A stretch of DNA of 64,000 bases from an uncultured Bacilli bacterium (GCA_910584655.1 CAJUBJ010000005.1:62001-126000); one strand, 5' to 3'. Counted from the stretch's first letter, positions 42,590 to 51,650 are shown. Notes: a model not told the origin generated them from the sequence alone. A program made the numbers and translations.

Positions 42590-42785
42590 TAAATCGTTAA
42601 AGGAAGACCAGTAATTTATGATTTCTAGTGTAGAAAGTCCATGGTTGATGAAAATGGATCTAGCACATAAATGAATCTACTTTCTAGAGCAGCTAATCAC
42701 TGCCGGGTAATTCCCGTTATTCAAATTAAGATAATATAAGGATGGTACCGTGCATATGCACTCCTTTAGTACCATCCTTTTTTAT
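42590..42785 (+). promoter_or_regulatory. T-box riboswitch, serine-responsive (specifier TCT)
   Basis: A tRNA-sensing leader. Present are the AG-bulge segment near 42630-42650 (TAGAAAGTCC then GGTTGATGAAAATGG) and the T-box antiterminator ATGGTACCGTG at 42742-42752. A terminator stem follows: aaggatggtac (42738-42748) with gtaccatcctt (42769-42779) and a T run. The specifier is read as TCT (Ser) at 42676-42678, in GAA-TCT-AC. The isoleucine T-box in this window shows the same flank (…ATC-ACTTC), which supports the register. It controls the HD gene and serS. Confidence 0.88.
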
Positions 42786-42799
42786 TTAGGGAGGTTAAT

Positions 42800-43323
42800 A
42801 TGATAAAGAAATCATTATATGATGAATTATTATTAATTACTGATGATTATAAGCGATCGTTAAAACTAGTAGAATATCTTTTTCGTAATAAGAAAGATAA
42901 AGAAGGAGAACCTTATATCAATCATTTACTAAGAGTAAGTAATAAATTAAGTAATCAAAATACTAAAATAGCAGGATTATTACATGATATAGTAGAGGAC
43001 ACTAAAGTTACTTTTGACGATTTAAAGTCTCTTGGTTTCAATGACGAAATAATTACATTAGTTAAATTAGTAACTAATGATAAACTTACTATTCACTTAA
43101 ATAAAAAACTTGGTTAGAAGATTATCATAATAAGATAACTAAAATCTTAGAAAGTAACAATATTGAAACCATAAAATTAAAATACTCAGATATGAGTGAC
43201 AATTTTAATCAAGAACGATTAAACAGATTAGATGAAAAAACAAAAAAGCATCTAACAAACAAATATCAACCAGAAATAATAAGATTAGAAGAATATTTAA
43301 AAGAAAGAGGAGAAATATTATGA
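42800..43323 (+). pseudogene. SpoT-like HD hydrolase, interrupted by a -1 frameshift
   Basis: The first frame (42800-43117, 105 residues) has GEPYINHLLRV and AGLLHDIVEDTKV, the HD-domain motifs of SpoT-type phosphohydrolases, and stops soon after KLVTNDK. At A6 (43103-43108) a one-base backward shift opens a new frame. It reads KTWLEDYHNKI and IKLKYSDMSDNFNQERL, the rest of the domain including a second metal Asp region, and stops at 43323. That stop (TGA) overlaps the serS ATG (43320) by four bases, exactly as for a coupled gene pair. The frame is therefore a broken, slippage-prone or mis-sequenced version of a ~174-residue protein. With the shift unrepaired the HD site is incomplete. Confidence 0.8.
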
Positions 43324-44606
43324 TAGATATTAAATTAATAAGAGAAAACAGAGAATTAGTACGTGAAAACATAAAGAAAAAATTTCAAGATGAAAAACTT
43401 CCTTTAGTAGATGAAGTTTATGAAATGGATATTAAAGTTAGAGAAGCACAAAAAAAAGCAGATGATTTAAAAGCAGATAAAAACAAAAAAAGCGCTGAAA
43501 TTGGTATGCTAATGAAAGATAAAAAAATTGATGAAGCTAATGCTATCAAAGAAGAAATAGCAGCAATGGCAGCTGAAATTACAGAGTTAGAAAATACTAA
43601 AATAGAATTAGATAAAGAAATAAAAGACCGTATGATGGTTATTCCTAATATTATGGATCCATCTGTTCCAGTAGGTAAAGATGACTCTGAGAATGTTGAA
43701 GTAGAAAGATTTGGAGAACCAATAGTTCCAGAATACGAAATCCCATATCACGCAGATATCGTAGCATCATTTAATGGTTTAGACAAAGAAGCAGCAGGAC
43801 GTACTAGTGGAGAAGGATTCTATTACTTAATTGGTGATATAGCTCGTCTACATGAGGCAATGCTTGCATGTGCAAGAGATTATATGATAGACCATGGTTT
43901 TACTTACGCAATACCACCATTTATGATTCACAGTGATGTAGTAACAGGAGTTATGTCATTCCCTGAAATGGAAGCTATGATGTATAAAATAGAAGGAGAA
44001 GATTTATACTTAATTGGGACTTCAGAACATAGTATGATTGGTAAATTTAAAGATCAAATTATTAAACAAGATACTTTGCCAATTAATATGACTTCTTATT
44101 CTCCATGCTTTAGAAAAGAGGGAGGATCTCATGGCTTAGAAGAAAGAGGACTATACAGAGTTCATCAATTTGAAAAGCAAGAAATGATTGTAGTCTGTGA
44201 ACCAGAAGAATCTGCTGATTGGTATAACAAAATGTGGAAGCTAACAGTAGACTTATTTAGAAGCTGGGATATTCCTGTAAGACAATTAGAATGTTGTAGT
44301 GGAGACTTAGCTGATCTTAAGGTAAAATCTTGTGACATTGAAGCATGGAGTCCACGTCAACAAAAATACTTTGAAGTAGCTAGTTGTTCTAATTTAGGAG
44401 ACGCTCAAGCAAGACGTCTAGGAATTCGTACTAAAGGCGAAAAAGGAACATATTATGTTCATACATTAAATAATACTGTAGTAGCAACACCACGTGGGTT
44501 AATTGCTCTATTAGAAAATAATTATCAAAGTGATGGAAGTGTCTTAATTCCAAAAGTATTACAACCATATATGGGTGGTAAAGAAAGAATAGAACCAGTT
44601 AAATAA
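43320..44606 (+). CDS. serS: Seryl-tRNA synthetase
   Basis: A 428-residue class II enzyme that charges tRNA-Ser. The N-terminal coiled-coil arm (about 25-110) is Lys/Glu-rich. The core has motif 2 near FRKEGGSHGLEERGLYRVHQF (motif 2 loop) and motif 3 NNTVVATPRGLIALLENN near the C-terminus. TSEHSMIGKF lies in the serine-binding part. It starts inside the ATGA overlap with the frameshifted HD gene, after GAGGAGAAATATT. Its level is set by the serine T-box, which is expected for this enzyme. Confidence 0.98.
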   Translation: MIDIKLIRENRELVRENIKKKFQDEKLPLVDEVYEMDIKVREAQKKADDLKADKNKKSAEIGMLMKDKKIDEANAIKEEIAAMAAEITELENTKIELDKEIKDRMMVIPNIMDPSVPVGKDDSENVEVERFGEPIVPEYEIPYHADIVASFNGLDKEAAGRTSGEGFYYLIGDIARLHEAMLACARDYMIDHGFTYAIPPFMIHSDVVTGVMSFPEMEAMMYKIEGEDLYLIGTSEHSMIGKFKDQIIKQDTLPINMTSYSPCFRKEGGSHGLEERGLYRVHQFEKQEMIVVCEPEESADWYNKMWKLTVDLFRSWDIPVRQLECCSGDLADLKVKSCDIEAWSPRQQKYFEVASCSNLGDAQARRLGIRTKGEKGTYYVHTLNNTVVATPRGLIALLENNYQSDGSVLIPKVLQPYMGGKERIEPVK

Positions 44607-45223
44607 TGAATTCTTATAGAAAAGACATAATTAATTTTTACAATCGTGAAGCAGAGCGATATAAAGAAGAAAGAAATGAAATAAAAGGTTTCGACGAAAT
44701 TTATAAACCATTTATTAAATATATAAAACACAACGGAAAAATTTTAGATTTTGGTTGTGGATCAGGAAGAGATAGCTTATATTTTAAAAATAATGGATAT
44801 AATGTTATTGCTTTAGACGGATCTAAAGAAATGTGCGATATAACTAGACAATTATGTAATATTGAAGTAAAAGAAATGTTCTTCGAAGATTTCAAAGAGG
44901 AAAATACATATGATGGCATATGGGCATGTGCATCACTTCTTCATCTTCCAAAAGATATCTTAATTAATGTTCTAAAAAATCTCGCTTTATCATTAAAAGA
45001 AAATGGATACATTTATGCAAGCTTTAAATATGGTGATTATGAAGGAATAAGAAATAGAAGATACTTTATTGATTTCACAGAAGAATCTTTTAAAGATATA
45101 ATAAAGAAAATACCAGATTTAGAAATTATTGAAACCTATCAAACTAATGGAGTATTAAAATCCCAAATAAGAAAACATTGGCTAAACATAGTTTTAAAAA
45201 AAAGGAATATTAGCAAAAACTAA
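44606..45223 (+). CDS. Class I SAM-dependent methyltransferase
   Basis: A 205-residue methyltransferase. Motif I is GKILDFGCGSGRDSLYFKNNG near residue 46, followed by an acidic motif II (VIALDGSKEMCDITRQL) and a motif IV-like GIWACASLLHLPKD. It resembles small-molecule or UbiE/Tam-like enzymes; no substrate can be assigned. It begins on the last base of the serS stop codon, so it belongs to the serine T-box operon. The start has no Shine-Dalgarno site of its own, so it depends on re-initiation. Confidence 0.85.
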   Translation: MNSYRKDIINFYNREAERYKEERNEIKGFDEIYKPFIKYIKHNGKILDFGCGSGRDSLYFKNNGYNVIALDGSKEMCDITRQLCNIEVKEMFFEDFKEENTYDGIWACASLLHLPKDILINVLKNLALSLKENGYIYASFKYGDYEGIRNRRYFIDFTEESFKDIIKKIPDLEIIETYQTNGVLKSQIRKHWLNIVLKKRNISKN

Positions 45224-45240
45224 TATTCCTTTTTTAATAG
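45204..45240. terminator. Bidirectional terminator over two convergent stops
   Basis: aaaaaggaatattag and ctaatattccttttt form a long stem around 45205-45237. It is flanked by A and T tracts, with both stop codons inside it. Confidence 0.88.
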
Positions 45241-46110
45241 TTCAACAAACTTCTCAGCACTACGACTTAATCTTTTATCAGTTAAAAAAGCAATATCTAT
45301 TGATCTAGAACCTAAATCTGGTTCAGTTTTTATTTCTATCAAATTGTAATCAGCTAAATCTCCATCAAAGTATTCTCTAGTGACTCCACCAATTCCCATA
45401 CCAATCTTAGTAAATTCTACAACTAAAGAATAACTGGTTAATTCGATTTCTGGAATTAAATTAACGCCAAGTTTCGAACATAAATCATCTAAATAACACC
45501 TAGTATTAGAACCTTTAGACATTAAAATTAAAGGATAGTTATTTAATTCATTTAAAGGAATAACTTTATCCTTTAAATTACTAAATGAATTATTAGCGAC
45601 AAAAAAGTCATGAACAGTTTTTAATTTTAATTGAGTAAACTCACTAGGAATATTAGCAGGAGCATTATAGATAATAAAATCTATTAGACCATTTCTAACT
45701 CCTTTAATAAGTTCTGGTGTAGTATTAGTATTAATTTTTATTTTTATTTTTGGATATAATTTATGAAATTTTTCAATATATGGTAATAAAAATTTCTTAA
45801 CTAAAGTATTACTAACCCCGATACTTAAAAATCCATAATCTAAATTAATAATTTCCTTGATTTTTTTTTCTGCATTATCAATATGATCCATTGCTTGTTT
45901 TATTTGGTCATAAAAAACTTTACCTTCATCAGTTAAAATAACTCCATTTTTAGTTCTAATAAAAAGTGAGCAACCAATTTGTTCTTCTAAAGACTTGATT
46001 GCTTTACTAACACCAGGTTGTGTAATCATTAATTCATTAGCAGCTTTAGTAATATTTCCATTTTTAGCAACACAATAAAATGTCTTATATAATTCTATAT
46101 TTATGTTCAT
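45220..46110 (-). CDS. LysR-family transcriptional regulator
   Basis: A 296-residue regulator with an N-terminal helix-turn-helix (FYCVAKNGNITKAANELMITQPGVSKAIKSLEEQ, residues 10-45) and an effector-binding domain (about 90-290). It is convergent with the methyltransferase (stops overlap by four bases) and divergent from the Glu-rich zinc-ribbon gene. The start follows GGGGGTG. LysR regulators usually act on the divergent promoter, so the 46344 gene is the natural candidate target. The effector is unknown. Confidence 0.92.
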   Translation of the reverse strand: MNINIELYKTFYCVAKNGNITKAANELMITQPGVSKAIKSLEEQIGCSLFIRTKNGVILTDEGKVFYDQIKQAMDHIDNAEKKIKEIINLDYGFLSIGVSNTLVKKFLLPYIEKFHKLYPKIKIKINTNTTPELIKGVRNGLIDFIIYNAPANIPSEFTQLKLKTVHDFFVANNSFSNLKDKVIPLNELNNYPLILMSKGSNTRCYLDDLCSKLGVNLIPEIELTSYSLVVEFTKIGMGIGGVTREYFDGDLADYNLIEIKTEPDLGSRSIDIAFLTDKRLSRSAEKFVELLKKEY

Positions 46111-46122
46111 ATTTTCACCCCC

Positions 46123-46194
46123 ATAACTAAAAGTTATATAAAAACAAAACTATATTGCTATATATTATATATAAACAAATTAAATATAGCAATA
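46123..46194. promoter_or_regulatory. Inverted repeats in the LysR divergent region (possible operator)
   Basis: Two symmetric elements sit between the divergent genes: ATAACT-aaa-AGTTAT (46123-46137), and TATTGCTATAT (46153-46163) with ATATAGCAATA (46184-46194), an 11-bp perfect inverted repeat with a 20-base gap. The rest of the 230-base region is AT-rich and otherwise featureless. Confidence 0.5.
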
Positions 46195-46267
46195 AAAATA
46201 TTACAAAAAAAATATCAATATAATGTTAAGTTATTTACACAAAAAAACTTTTATCTTAGATTTTTTA

Positions 46268-46276
46268 TGATATAAT
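46268..46276 (+). promoter_or_regulatory. Extended -10 promoter of the Glu-rich protein
   Basis: TGATATAAT, 67 bases before the start codon at 46344; no good -35. Confidence 0.5.
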
Positions 46277-46343
46277 AAAAAAGTAAGATAGGGAAATATA
46301 TAACATAGATATTATATAAAATAGTAGATTGGATGTGAATTTA

Positions 46344-48680
46344 ATGGGTCTATTTGACAAAATAAAGAAAAAAGATAATGAGGTATCTCAAAAAAATGAA
46401 AATGAAGTGGTTACACAAGTTGCAGAAGGTGTTGGAACAGAGGCCCCAGTAGAAGGTAGTCAAACAATAATGACAGAAGTGAGTGTAGATAATAATCCAT
46501 TTGTTGAAGAAATCACTCCAGTTGAAGAATCACAAGTAGCACCACAACCAGAGGGACCAAGTTTTGACAATATATTTAATGCTACACCAGGAGATTTAAT
46601 AATGCCAGAATCAGCACCAGTAGTAGAAGTACAACCTCAACAAGATTTACAAATCGAAAATGTAAATAATGAGGTAGGCCAAAGTAATGGGGAATTTCAA
46701 GTTCCTATCATTGAGATAAATGAATCAGAATTAGTTAATCAACCTATCATAGAGTCAGATGGTAATCCTTCTGAAGTATCTTCTTTTACAGAAGAACAAA
46801 CTAAAGAAGATGAGATAACACAAATTGTGAGTGAAAGTGTAGCTGCTAGTGAACTAGCTGAATCAGAAGTAGCAGAGTCTGCCAGTGAAGTTGAAGGCAA
46901 TATTATGATAGATAAAGCAGAGGAAAATGTTATTCCACAAACTATTGAAGAGATTCAAGTAGCTCCAGAAGTGATAGCATCCGAAGAAACACCAATAGTT
47001 GAACAAAATATTGAACAACCAATTCAAGCAGTTGAAAATATTATGGAACCAGCTGAAGCAATTACTGAAAACACTATAGAGCAAGTAGAACAAGCACCTT
47101 CATCAGCATCAGTAGAAATGCCAGTATCAGAAGAAATTCAACCAGAAACAATCGAAGAGCCAGAAAGCTTAGAAGAAGCTGAACCAATAATTGAGTTAAC
47201 TAGTGAACCAGTAGAATCTAATCAAAATTATCAAGAAGAAGTTCCACTTAATGAAGAACCAATAGAAAATTTAGAAGAAACAATAACTGAAGTATCAGAA
47301 GAACCAATAGATTTTAATGTATCAGAGTCATTTAATCAAGTTCCTATAATAGAAAATTCTTTCCCTGAGGATAATACAGAACAATCTAATGAGAGCGAGA
47401 ATATTGATACAACTTTTGTAGAACAAGTAGAAAATATTGTTCCGATTGAAGAACAAAGCGAAGAAATTGTTGAACTTTCAAGTGAACAAGCTACAAACGA
47501 TAATTCCTTAGAAATCGAAGTACCATCAGAAGAAATTATAGCTTCACCAATAGAAATGGAAAATGCTGAAAATGTTGCGTTAACTGAAACATCTGAAGAA
47601 GAAAATGTTCAATCTATAATTTCTAACAATATAGAAACTGAAGAGGTTGAGCAACAAGAAGATATTATAGCAGGAGAAGCTATTATTCCAGAAGAAATAG
47701 CAGCAAACCAAGAAAATATAATAGAGTTATCTTCTGAAAAAGAAGAAATAGAAGAAAATGAGCCAGTTGAATTAACTAATGAGCCAGTAGCTGAATTAAA
47801 TGAATATGAAGAACAAGCAGATGAAGAAAATCAAGATATAGTTATTCAACCAGAAATTTCTGAAGTAGTACCACTAATTACTGAAGAAACTTCCGAAATT
47901 AATATATCTAATGACAGTGAAGAACCAATTAATAATATTGACGAAGCTAATTCAATAAGCTTAGATTCAGCTCCAACATTCGAAGAGGAAAATGCTAATT
48001 CTCCAATAATAGAAAATACTGAAGAAAAAATTATTCCAATAATTTCTGAAGAGGATAATTCATTATCTATTACTACTCATGAGGAAAATGTAACTCCAGA
48101 AGCAAATGAAGATAATGATAATGGTGAAGATATAAGACCAATAATAGAGGAAGAAGAACAAACATTAAATCTTGGCTTTGATTCTAACGACGAACAAGAA
48201 TTAGCAACAGATGAGCAAACATTTGATGAAGAATCTATGTTGCCTACAGTTGAAGAGGAAATAATCAACAACCAAGAAGCAAATGAAGAAGAATCAGAAG
48301 AAAATTCAGAAAACGAAGAAGGAACAATCGTTTTATCAAATGAAATTCCTTATGAAGAGCCTACTTTTGAAATGCCAGTATTTAATCAATCAGTAGATGA
48401 AGCTCAACCAGATACAGAAATTAGTGAAGAAACTCCAGTAGATGAAACTGAAGAAAATGAAGAACAAGAAGATATATCAGTTCCTGAATTTGATTTTCAA
48501 ACATTTATGATGCCAACATTAAATCAAGACATTCAAGAGGGACCAGTAACAGTAGAATCAAATACTGAAACTGCAACATACATAGCTGATCCAACACCTA
48601 CAAAATTCTGTGGTAATTGTGGAGTTATGCTAACTGATGATTCAAGTATTTGCCCAAGTTGTGGTGAACCAATTGATTAA
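46344..48680 (+). CDS. Giant Glu-rich protein with C-terminal zinc ribbon
   Basis: A 778-residue protein. It starts MGLFDKIKKKDNEVSQ, then about 700 residues are low-complexity and very acidic (Glu/Gln/Pro/Ser/Ile in loose EEPxE-type repeats), probably disordered. The last ~25 residues form a double-Cys zinc ribbon: KFCGNCGVML...ICPSCGEPID near residue 755. There is no signal peptide or membrane helix. The start is placed at the ATG after GGATGTG; an upstream TTG is less likely. The protein may be a scaffold or adaptor; I do not recognise a family beyond the zinc ribbon. Confidence 0.65.
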   Translation: MGLFDKIKKKDNEVSQKNENEVVTQVAEGVGTEAPVEGSQTIMTEVSVDNNPFVEEITPVEESQVAPQPEGPSFDNIFNATPGDLIMPESAPVVEVQPQQDLQIENVNNEVGQSNGEFQVPIIEINESELVNQPIIESDGNPSEVSSFTEEQTKEDEITQIVSESVAASELAESEVAESASEVEGNIMIDKAEENVIPQTIEEIQVAPEVIASEETPIVEQNIEQPIQAVENIMEPAEAITENTIEQVEQAPSSASVEMPVSEEIQPETIEEPESLEEAEPIIELTSEPVESNQNYQEEVPLNEEPIENLEETITEVSEEPIDFNVSESFNQVPIIENSFPEDNTEQSNESENIDTTFVEQVENIVPIEEQSEEIVELSSEQATNDNSLEIEVPSEEIIASPIEMENAENVALTETSEEENVQSIISNNIETEEVEQQEDIIAGEAIIPEEIAANQENIIELSSEKEEIEENEPVELTNEPVAELNEYEEQADEENQDIVIQPEISEVVPLITEETSEINISNDSEEPINNIDEANSISLDSAPTFEEENANSPIIENTEEKIIPIISEEDNSLSITTHEENVTPEANEDNDNGEDIRPIIEEEEQTLNLGFDSNDEQELATDEQTFDEESMLPTVEEEIINNQEANEEESEENSENEEGTIVLSNEIPYEEPTFEMPVFNQSVDEAQPDTEISEETPVDETEENEEQEDISVPEFDFQTFMMPTLNQDIQEGPVTVESNTETATYIADPTPTKFCGNCGVMLTDDSSICPSCGEPID

Positions 48681-48704
48681 AAGTAGAGAAATCTACTTTT
48701 TTTC
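48679..48704 (+). terminator. Intrinsic terminator
   Basis: aaaagtaga (48679-48687), a GAAA-type loop and tctactttt (48692-48700) are followed by T. It overlaps the stop. Confidence 0.82.
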
Positions 48705-48733
48705 TAATTAATATTTATTTATCTATTTTAAAT

Positions 48734-48742
48734 TGATATAAT
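48734..48742 (+). promoter_or_regulatory. Extended -10 promoter of the dCMP deaminase gene
   Basis: TGATATAAT, 22 bases before the start codon. Confidence 0.5.
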
Positions 48743-48763
48743 CAATACAAGTGAGGTAGAAGT

Positions 48764-49252
48764 ATGAAAAGAAGAGACAAAATTAATTATTATTTAGATG
48801 TTGCTGAAACAGTAATTGAAAGAGGAACATGTATCAGAAGAAATTTTGGTGCTATAATTGTAAAAAATGATGAAATAATATCATCAGGATATGTAGGAGC
48901 ACCTAGAGGACGTAAAAACTGTTGTGATCTAAAATATTGCACAAGAGAAAAATTAAATGTCCCACGTGGAGAAAGATATGAGTTATGCCGTAGTGTTCAT
49001 GCTGAACAAAATGCGATTATTAGTTCTGAAAGAAGCAAAATGATAGACTCAACTATGTATTTAGTTGGTAAAACATATGAAACAGGAGAATATGTAGCTA
49101 AATCAAATCCATGTGCATTATGTAAAAGAATGATTATTAATGCTGGAATAAAAGATTTATACATTCGTGATAGTAAAGATGAATTTAGACACGTTAAAGT
49201 AGAAGAATTCATAAAAAATGATGAATCACTTGAAGGAATTAAAGGATATTAA
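48764..49252 (+). CDS. Deoxycytidylate (dCMP) deaminase
   Basis: A 162-residue zinc deaminase that turns dCMP into dUMP for thymidylate synthesis. The zinc and catalytic motif is SVHAEQNAIIS (H-A-E) near residue 82. PCALCKRMIINAG near residue 115 supplies the C-x-x-C ligands. The start SRRD-like MKRRDKINYYLDVAETV and GYVGAPRGRKNC also fit the dCMP/ComEB-type family. It stands alone before miaB, with an extended -10 promoter. Confidence 0.93.
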   Translation: MKRRDKINYYLDVAETVIERGTCIRRNFGAIIVKNDEIISSGYVGAPRGRKNCCDLKYCTREKLNVPRGERYELCRSVHAEQNAIISSERSKMIDSTMYLVGKTYETGEYVAKSNPCALCKRMIINAGIKDLYIRDSKDEFRHVKVEEFIKNDESLEGIKGY

Positions 49253-49305
49253 GCCTTTTTTTTATTCCTTAGTTTTGTTATAATTAATTATTGGAAGTGA
49301 TAACT

Positions 49306-50712
49306 ATGAAATTACCAAATTTAAACGAAGCACGTAAGAGATCTAATAGTGAAGTAGATTATATTTATTTAAATCAAAATTACAATGAAAATACATTTAA
49401 AGGACAAAAATATTTTTTAAGAACTTATGGTTGCCAAATGAATGTTCATGATGGTGAAGAAATAGCAGCACGTTTAGAATCTTTAGGTTTAATAGTTACT
49501 GATACTATTGAAGAAGCTGACGTTGTAATTTTAAATACATGTGCAATAAGAGAAAATGCTCATGATAAATTATATGGCTTTTTAGGACGTTGCAAACATG
49601 AGAAAGAAAAAAACAACCCAAATCTTATAATAGGAATATGTGGATGTATGGCTCAAGAAGAAGGAGTAGTAAACGACCTTATCAAAAAACATCCTTATGT
49701 TGATATTGTGTTTGGTACACATAATATTCATGAATTACAAGATTTATTAATCAAAAGAAATGGAAAACAAAATATTGAAGTATATTCTTGCGAAGGTAAT
49801 GTTTATGAAAATGTTTCTTATAAAAGAGATTCTAATATTAAAGCATGGGTTAATATTCAATATGGATGTGATAAATTCTGTACTTATTGTATAGTACCAT
49901 ATACAAGGGGAAAACAAAGAAGTAGAAAAAGTAAAGAAATAATTAAGGAAGTAGAGTGCCTTGTAAAAAATGGATATAAAGAGGTAACTTTATTAGGTCA
50001 AAATGTTAATGCATACGGCAAAGAACTGGATAATGAATTATCTTTTGCAGAATTACTAAAAAAAGTAAGTGAAACAGGTATAGAAAGAATTCGTTTTGTA
50101 ACATCACATCCTTGGGATTTTACTGACGATATGATAAATACGATATCTGAATGTAGTAATATAATGCCTTATATACATTTACCTTTGCAATCAGGTTCAT
50201 CAAGAATTCTAAAACTTATGGGACGTCGTTACACAAAGGAAGAATACTTAGAATTATATAATAAAATAAGAAATACTATTCCAAACTGTTCTATTACAAC
50301 AGATATAATCGTGGGTTTCCCTAACGAATCAGATGAAGATTTTAACGAAACTCTTGAAGTTGCAGAATACTGTAAATATGATAGTGCGTTTACATTTATA
50401 TATAGTCCACGTGAAGGAACACCAGCTGCTAAGATGGACGATAAAATAGATATGGAAACAAAAGAAAAACGTCTTCATAGACTAAATGAAGTTATTAATA
50501 AATATAGCCTAGAAGCTAATAAAAAATATTTAAATAAAATAGTTCCAGTATTAATAGAGGGAATAAGTGAAAAAGATCCAAACAAAGTCTTTGGATACAC
50601 TGATACTATGAAATTAGTTAATGTTTCAAATGCCCAAGATAAAATTGGCAAAATAATTAATGTAGAAATAACTGATGCTAAAAGTTTTAGTTTAGATGGA
50701 AAGGCTATCTAA
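49306..50712 (+). CDS. miaB: tRNA-2-methylthio-N6-dimethylallyladenosine synthase MiaB
   Basis: A 468-residue radical-SAM methylthiotransferase that adds the 2-methylthio group to i6A37 in tRNAs reading UNN codons. An N-terminal UPF0004 domain (YGCQMNVHDGEEI; NTCAIRENA; GICGCMAQEE) supplies three auxiliary-cluster cysteines. The radical-SAM motif is CDKFCTYCIVPYTRG near residue 190, and a TRAM domain ends the protein. The start at 49306 follows GGAAGTGATAACT; a TTG 15 bases upstream is less likely. The enzyme fits the tRNA-modification needs of UUN- and UCN-rich AT-rich genomes. Confidence 0.96.
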   Translation: MKLPNLNEARKRSNSEVDYIYLNQNYNENTFKGQKYFLRTYGCQMNVHDGEEIAARLESLGLIVTDTIEEADVVILNTCAIRENAHDKLYGFLGRCKHEKEKNNPNLIIGICGCMAQEEGVVNDLIKKHPYVDIVFGTHNIHELQDLLIKRNGKQNIEVYSCEGNVYENVSYKRDSNIKAWVNIQYGCDKFCTYCIVPYTRGKQRSRKSKEIIKEVECLVKNGYKEVTLLGQNVNAYGKELDNELSFAELLKKVSETGIERIRFVTSHPWDFTDDMINTISECSNIMPYIHLPLQSGSSRILKLMGRRYTKEEYLELYNKIRNTIPNCSITTDIIVGFPNESDEDFNETLEVAEYCKYDSAFTFIYSPREGTPAAKMDDKIDMETKEKRLHRLNEVINKYSLEANKKYLNKIVPVLIEGISEKDPNKVFGYTDTMKLVNVSNAQDKIGKIINVEITDAKSFSLDGKAI

Positions 50713-50743
50713 GGAGTTACTATTGTAACTCCTTCTTTATTGA
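50707..50743 (+). terminator. Terminator of miaB
   Basis: aaggagtta (50711-50719) pairs with taactcctt (50726-50734), followed by a short T-rich tail. Confidence 0.75.
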
Positions 50744-50792
50744 AAAAAAATAATGATTATTATATATAAAATATTTTTTTTATAAAAGAAAA

Positions 50793-50801
50793 TGATATAA
50801 T
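50793..50801 (+). promoter_or_regulatory. Extended -10 promoter
   Basis: TGATATAAT, 52 bases upstream of the membrane-protein start; no clear -35. Confidence 0.48.
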
Positions 50802-50852
50802 ATGTATAGAATAGTTTAAAAAGTAAAGAATAAGAAGGCAAGGTGCATTTGA

Positions 50853-51650
50853 ATGAAAGATCCTATATTGTTAAAACAAAAAATATTCAATTATCTCCTA
50901 ACAATATCAGCAATAATTTTAATAATGGGCTGTTTATATAGAACAATTTATGACTATATATTAGAGCAAAAATCAATAAATATTACATCAACCATAAGTA
51001 GTATTGAATATAGTGGTATTTCAACTAAAGCTGTAGTATTGTACGAAGTAGATGAAGTAAAGTATGAAAACAGAATCTCAATATTAGGTAACTCAGAACT
51101 ATCAGTACACGATAAATTGATAATTAAAGTAGATATATATAATCCAGAAATAATTATATATAATGAACATTTATTAATTACACTACCAATCTTCTTTATT
51201 GCTCTTATTTTATTACTATTAAGTTATAAAAAAACTTTAAAGTTTGTAAAGAAATATCAAAATAAGAAAAAACTAAAAGAGAATGGTATATATATCCAAG
51301 CTTCTATAACTGAAGTATTTATAAACAATAATGCTATTCAGCATAATGGAGTTTATCCGTATCGTTTAAGATGTAATTATCAAAATCCAGCAGATCAAAA
51401 ACTATATGTTTTTGAAAGTGAAGATACCTATACGAATCTAAATGAAATAATTCAAAAATATAATAATACAATAGTTGTCGTATTTTTAGAAAAAGGACAC
51501 CCTAATAATTATTATGTTGACTTAAATTCGTTATTGCCAAAATACGATATAATAGATCCAATAGCATTCATGAGTGGTGAAACTGAAAAGAAAGATGAAT
51601 CAACGAAAAATGAAGAAAATGAAAACAATGAAAAAAAAGAATCTAATTAA
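50853..51650 (+). CDS. Two-helix membrane protein (DUF3592-like)
   Basis: A 265-residue membrane protein with two hydrophobic segments (about 12-32 and 106-126). A beta-rich extracytoplasmic stretch lies between them, a cytoplasmic beta-rich domain follows (about 140-230), and the tail is charged and low-complexity (Glu/Lys/Asn). The layout recalls DUF3592-type proteins, for which no function is known to me. The start follows AAGGTG. It overlaps the next gene, suggesting a two-gene operon with the lysozyme. Confidence 0.55.
   Translation: MKDPILLKQKIFNYLLTISAIILIMGCLYRTIYDYILEQKSINITSTISSIEYSGISTKAVVLYEVDEVKYENRISILGNSELSVHDKLIIKVDIYNPEIIIYNEHLLITLPIFFIALILLLLSYKKTLKFVKKYQNKKKLKENGIYIQASITEVFINNNAIQHNGVYPYRLRCNYQNPADQKLYVFESEDTYTNLNEIIQKYNNTIVVVFLEKGHPNNYYVDLNSLLPKYDIIDPIAFMSGETEKKDESTKNEENENNEKKESN

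Noticed and set aside
46344..48600. Repetitive-looking DNA suggesting tandem repeats or a CRISPR-like array
   Set aside because: It is one open frame of Glu-rich low-complexity protein; repeat units vary in length and sequence, and no spacers or palindromic direct repeats are present.
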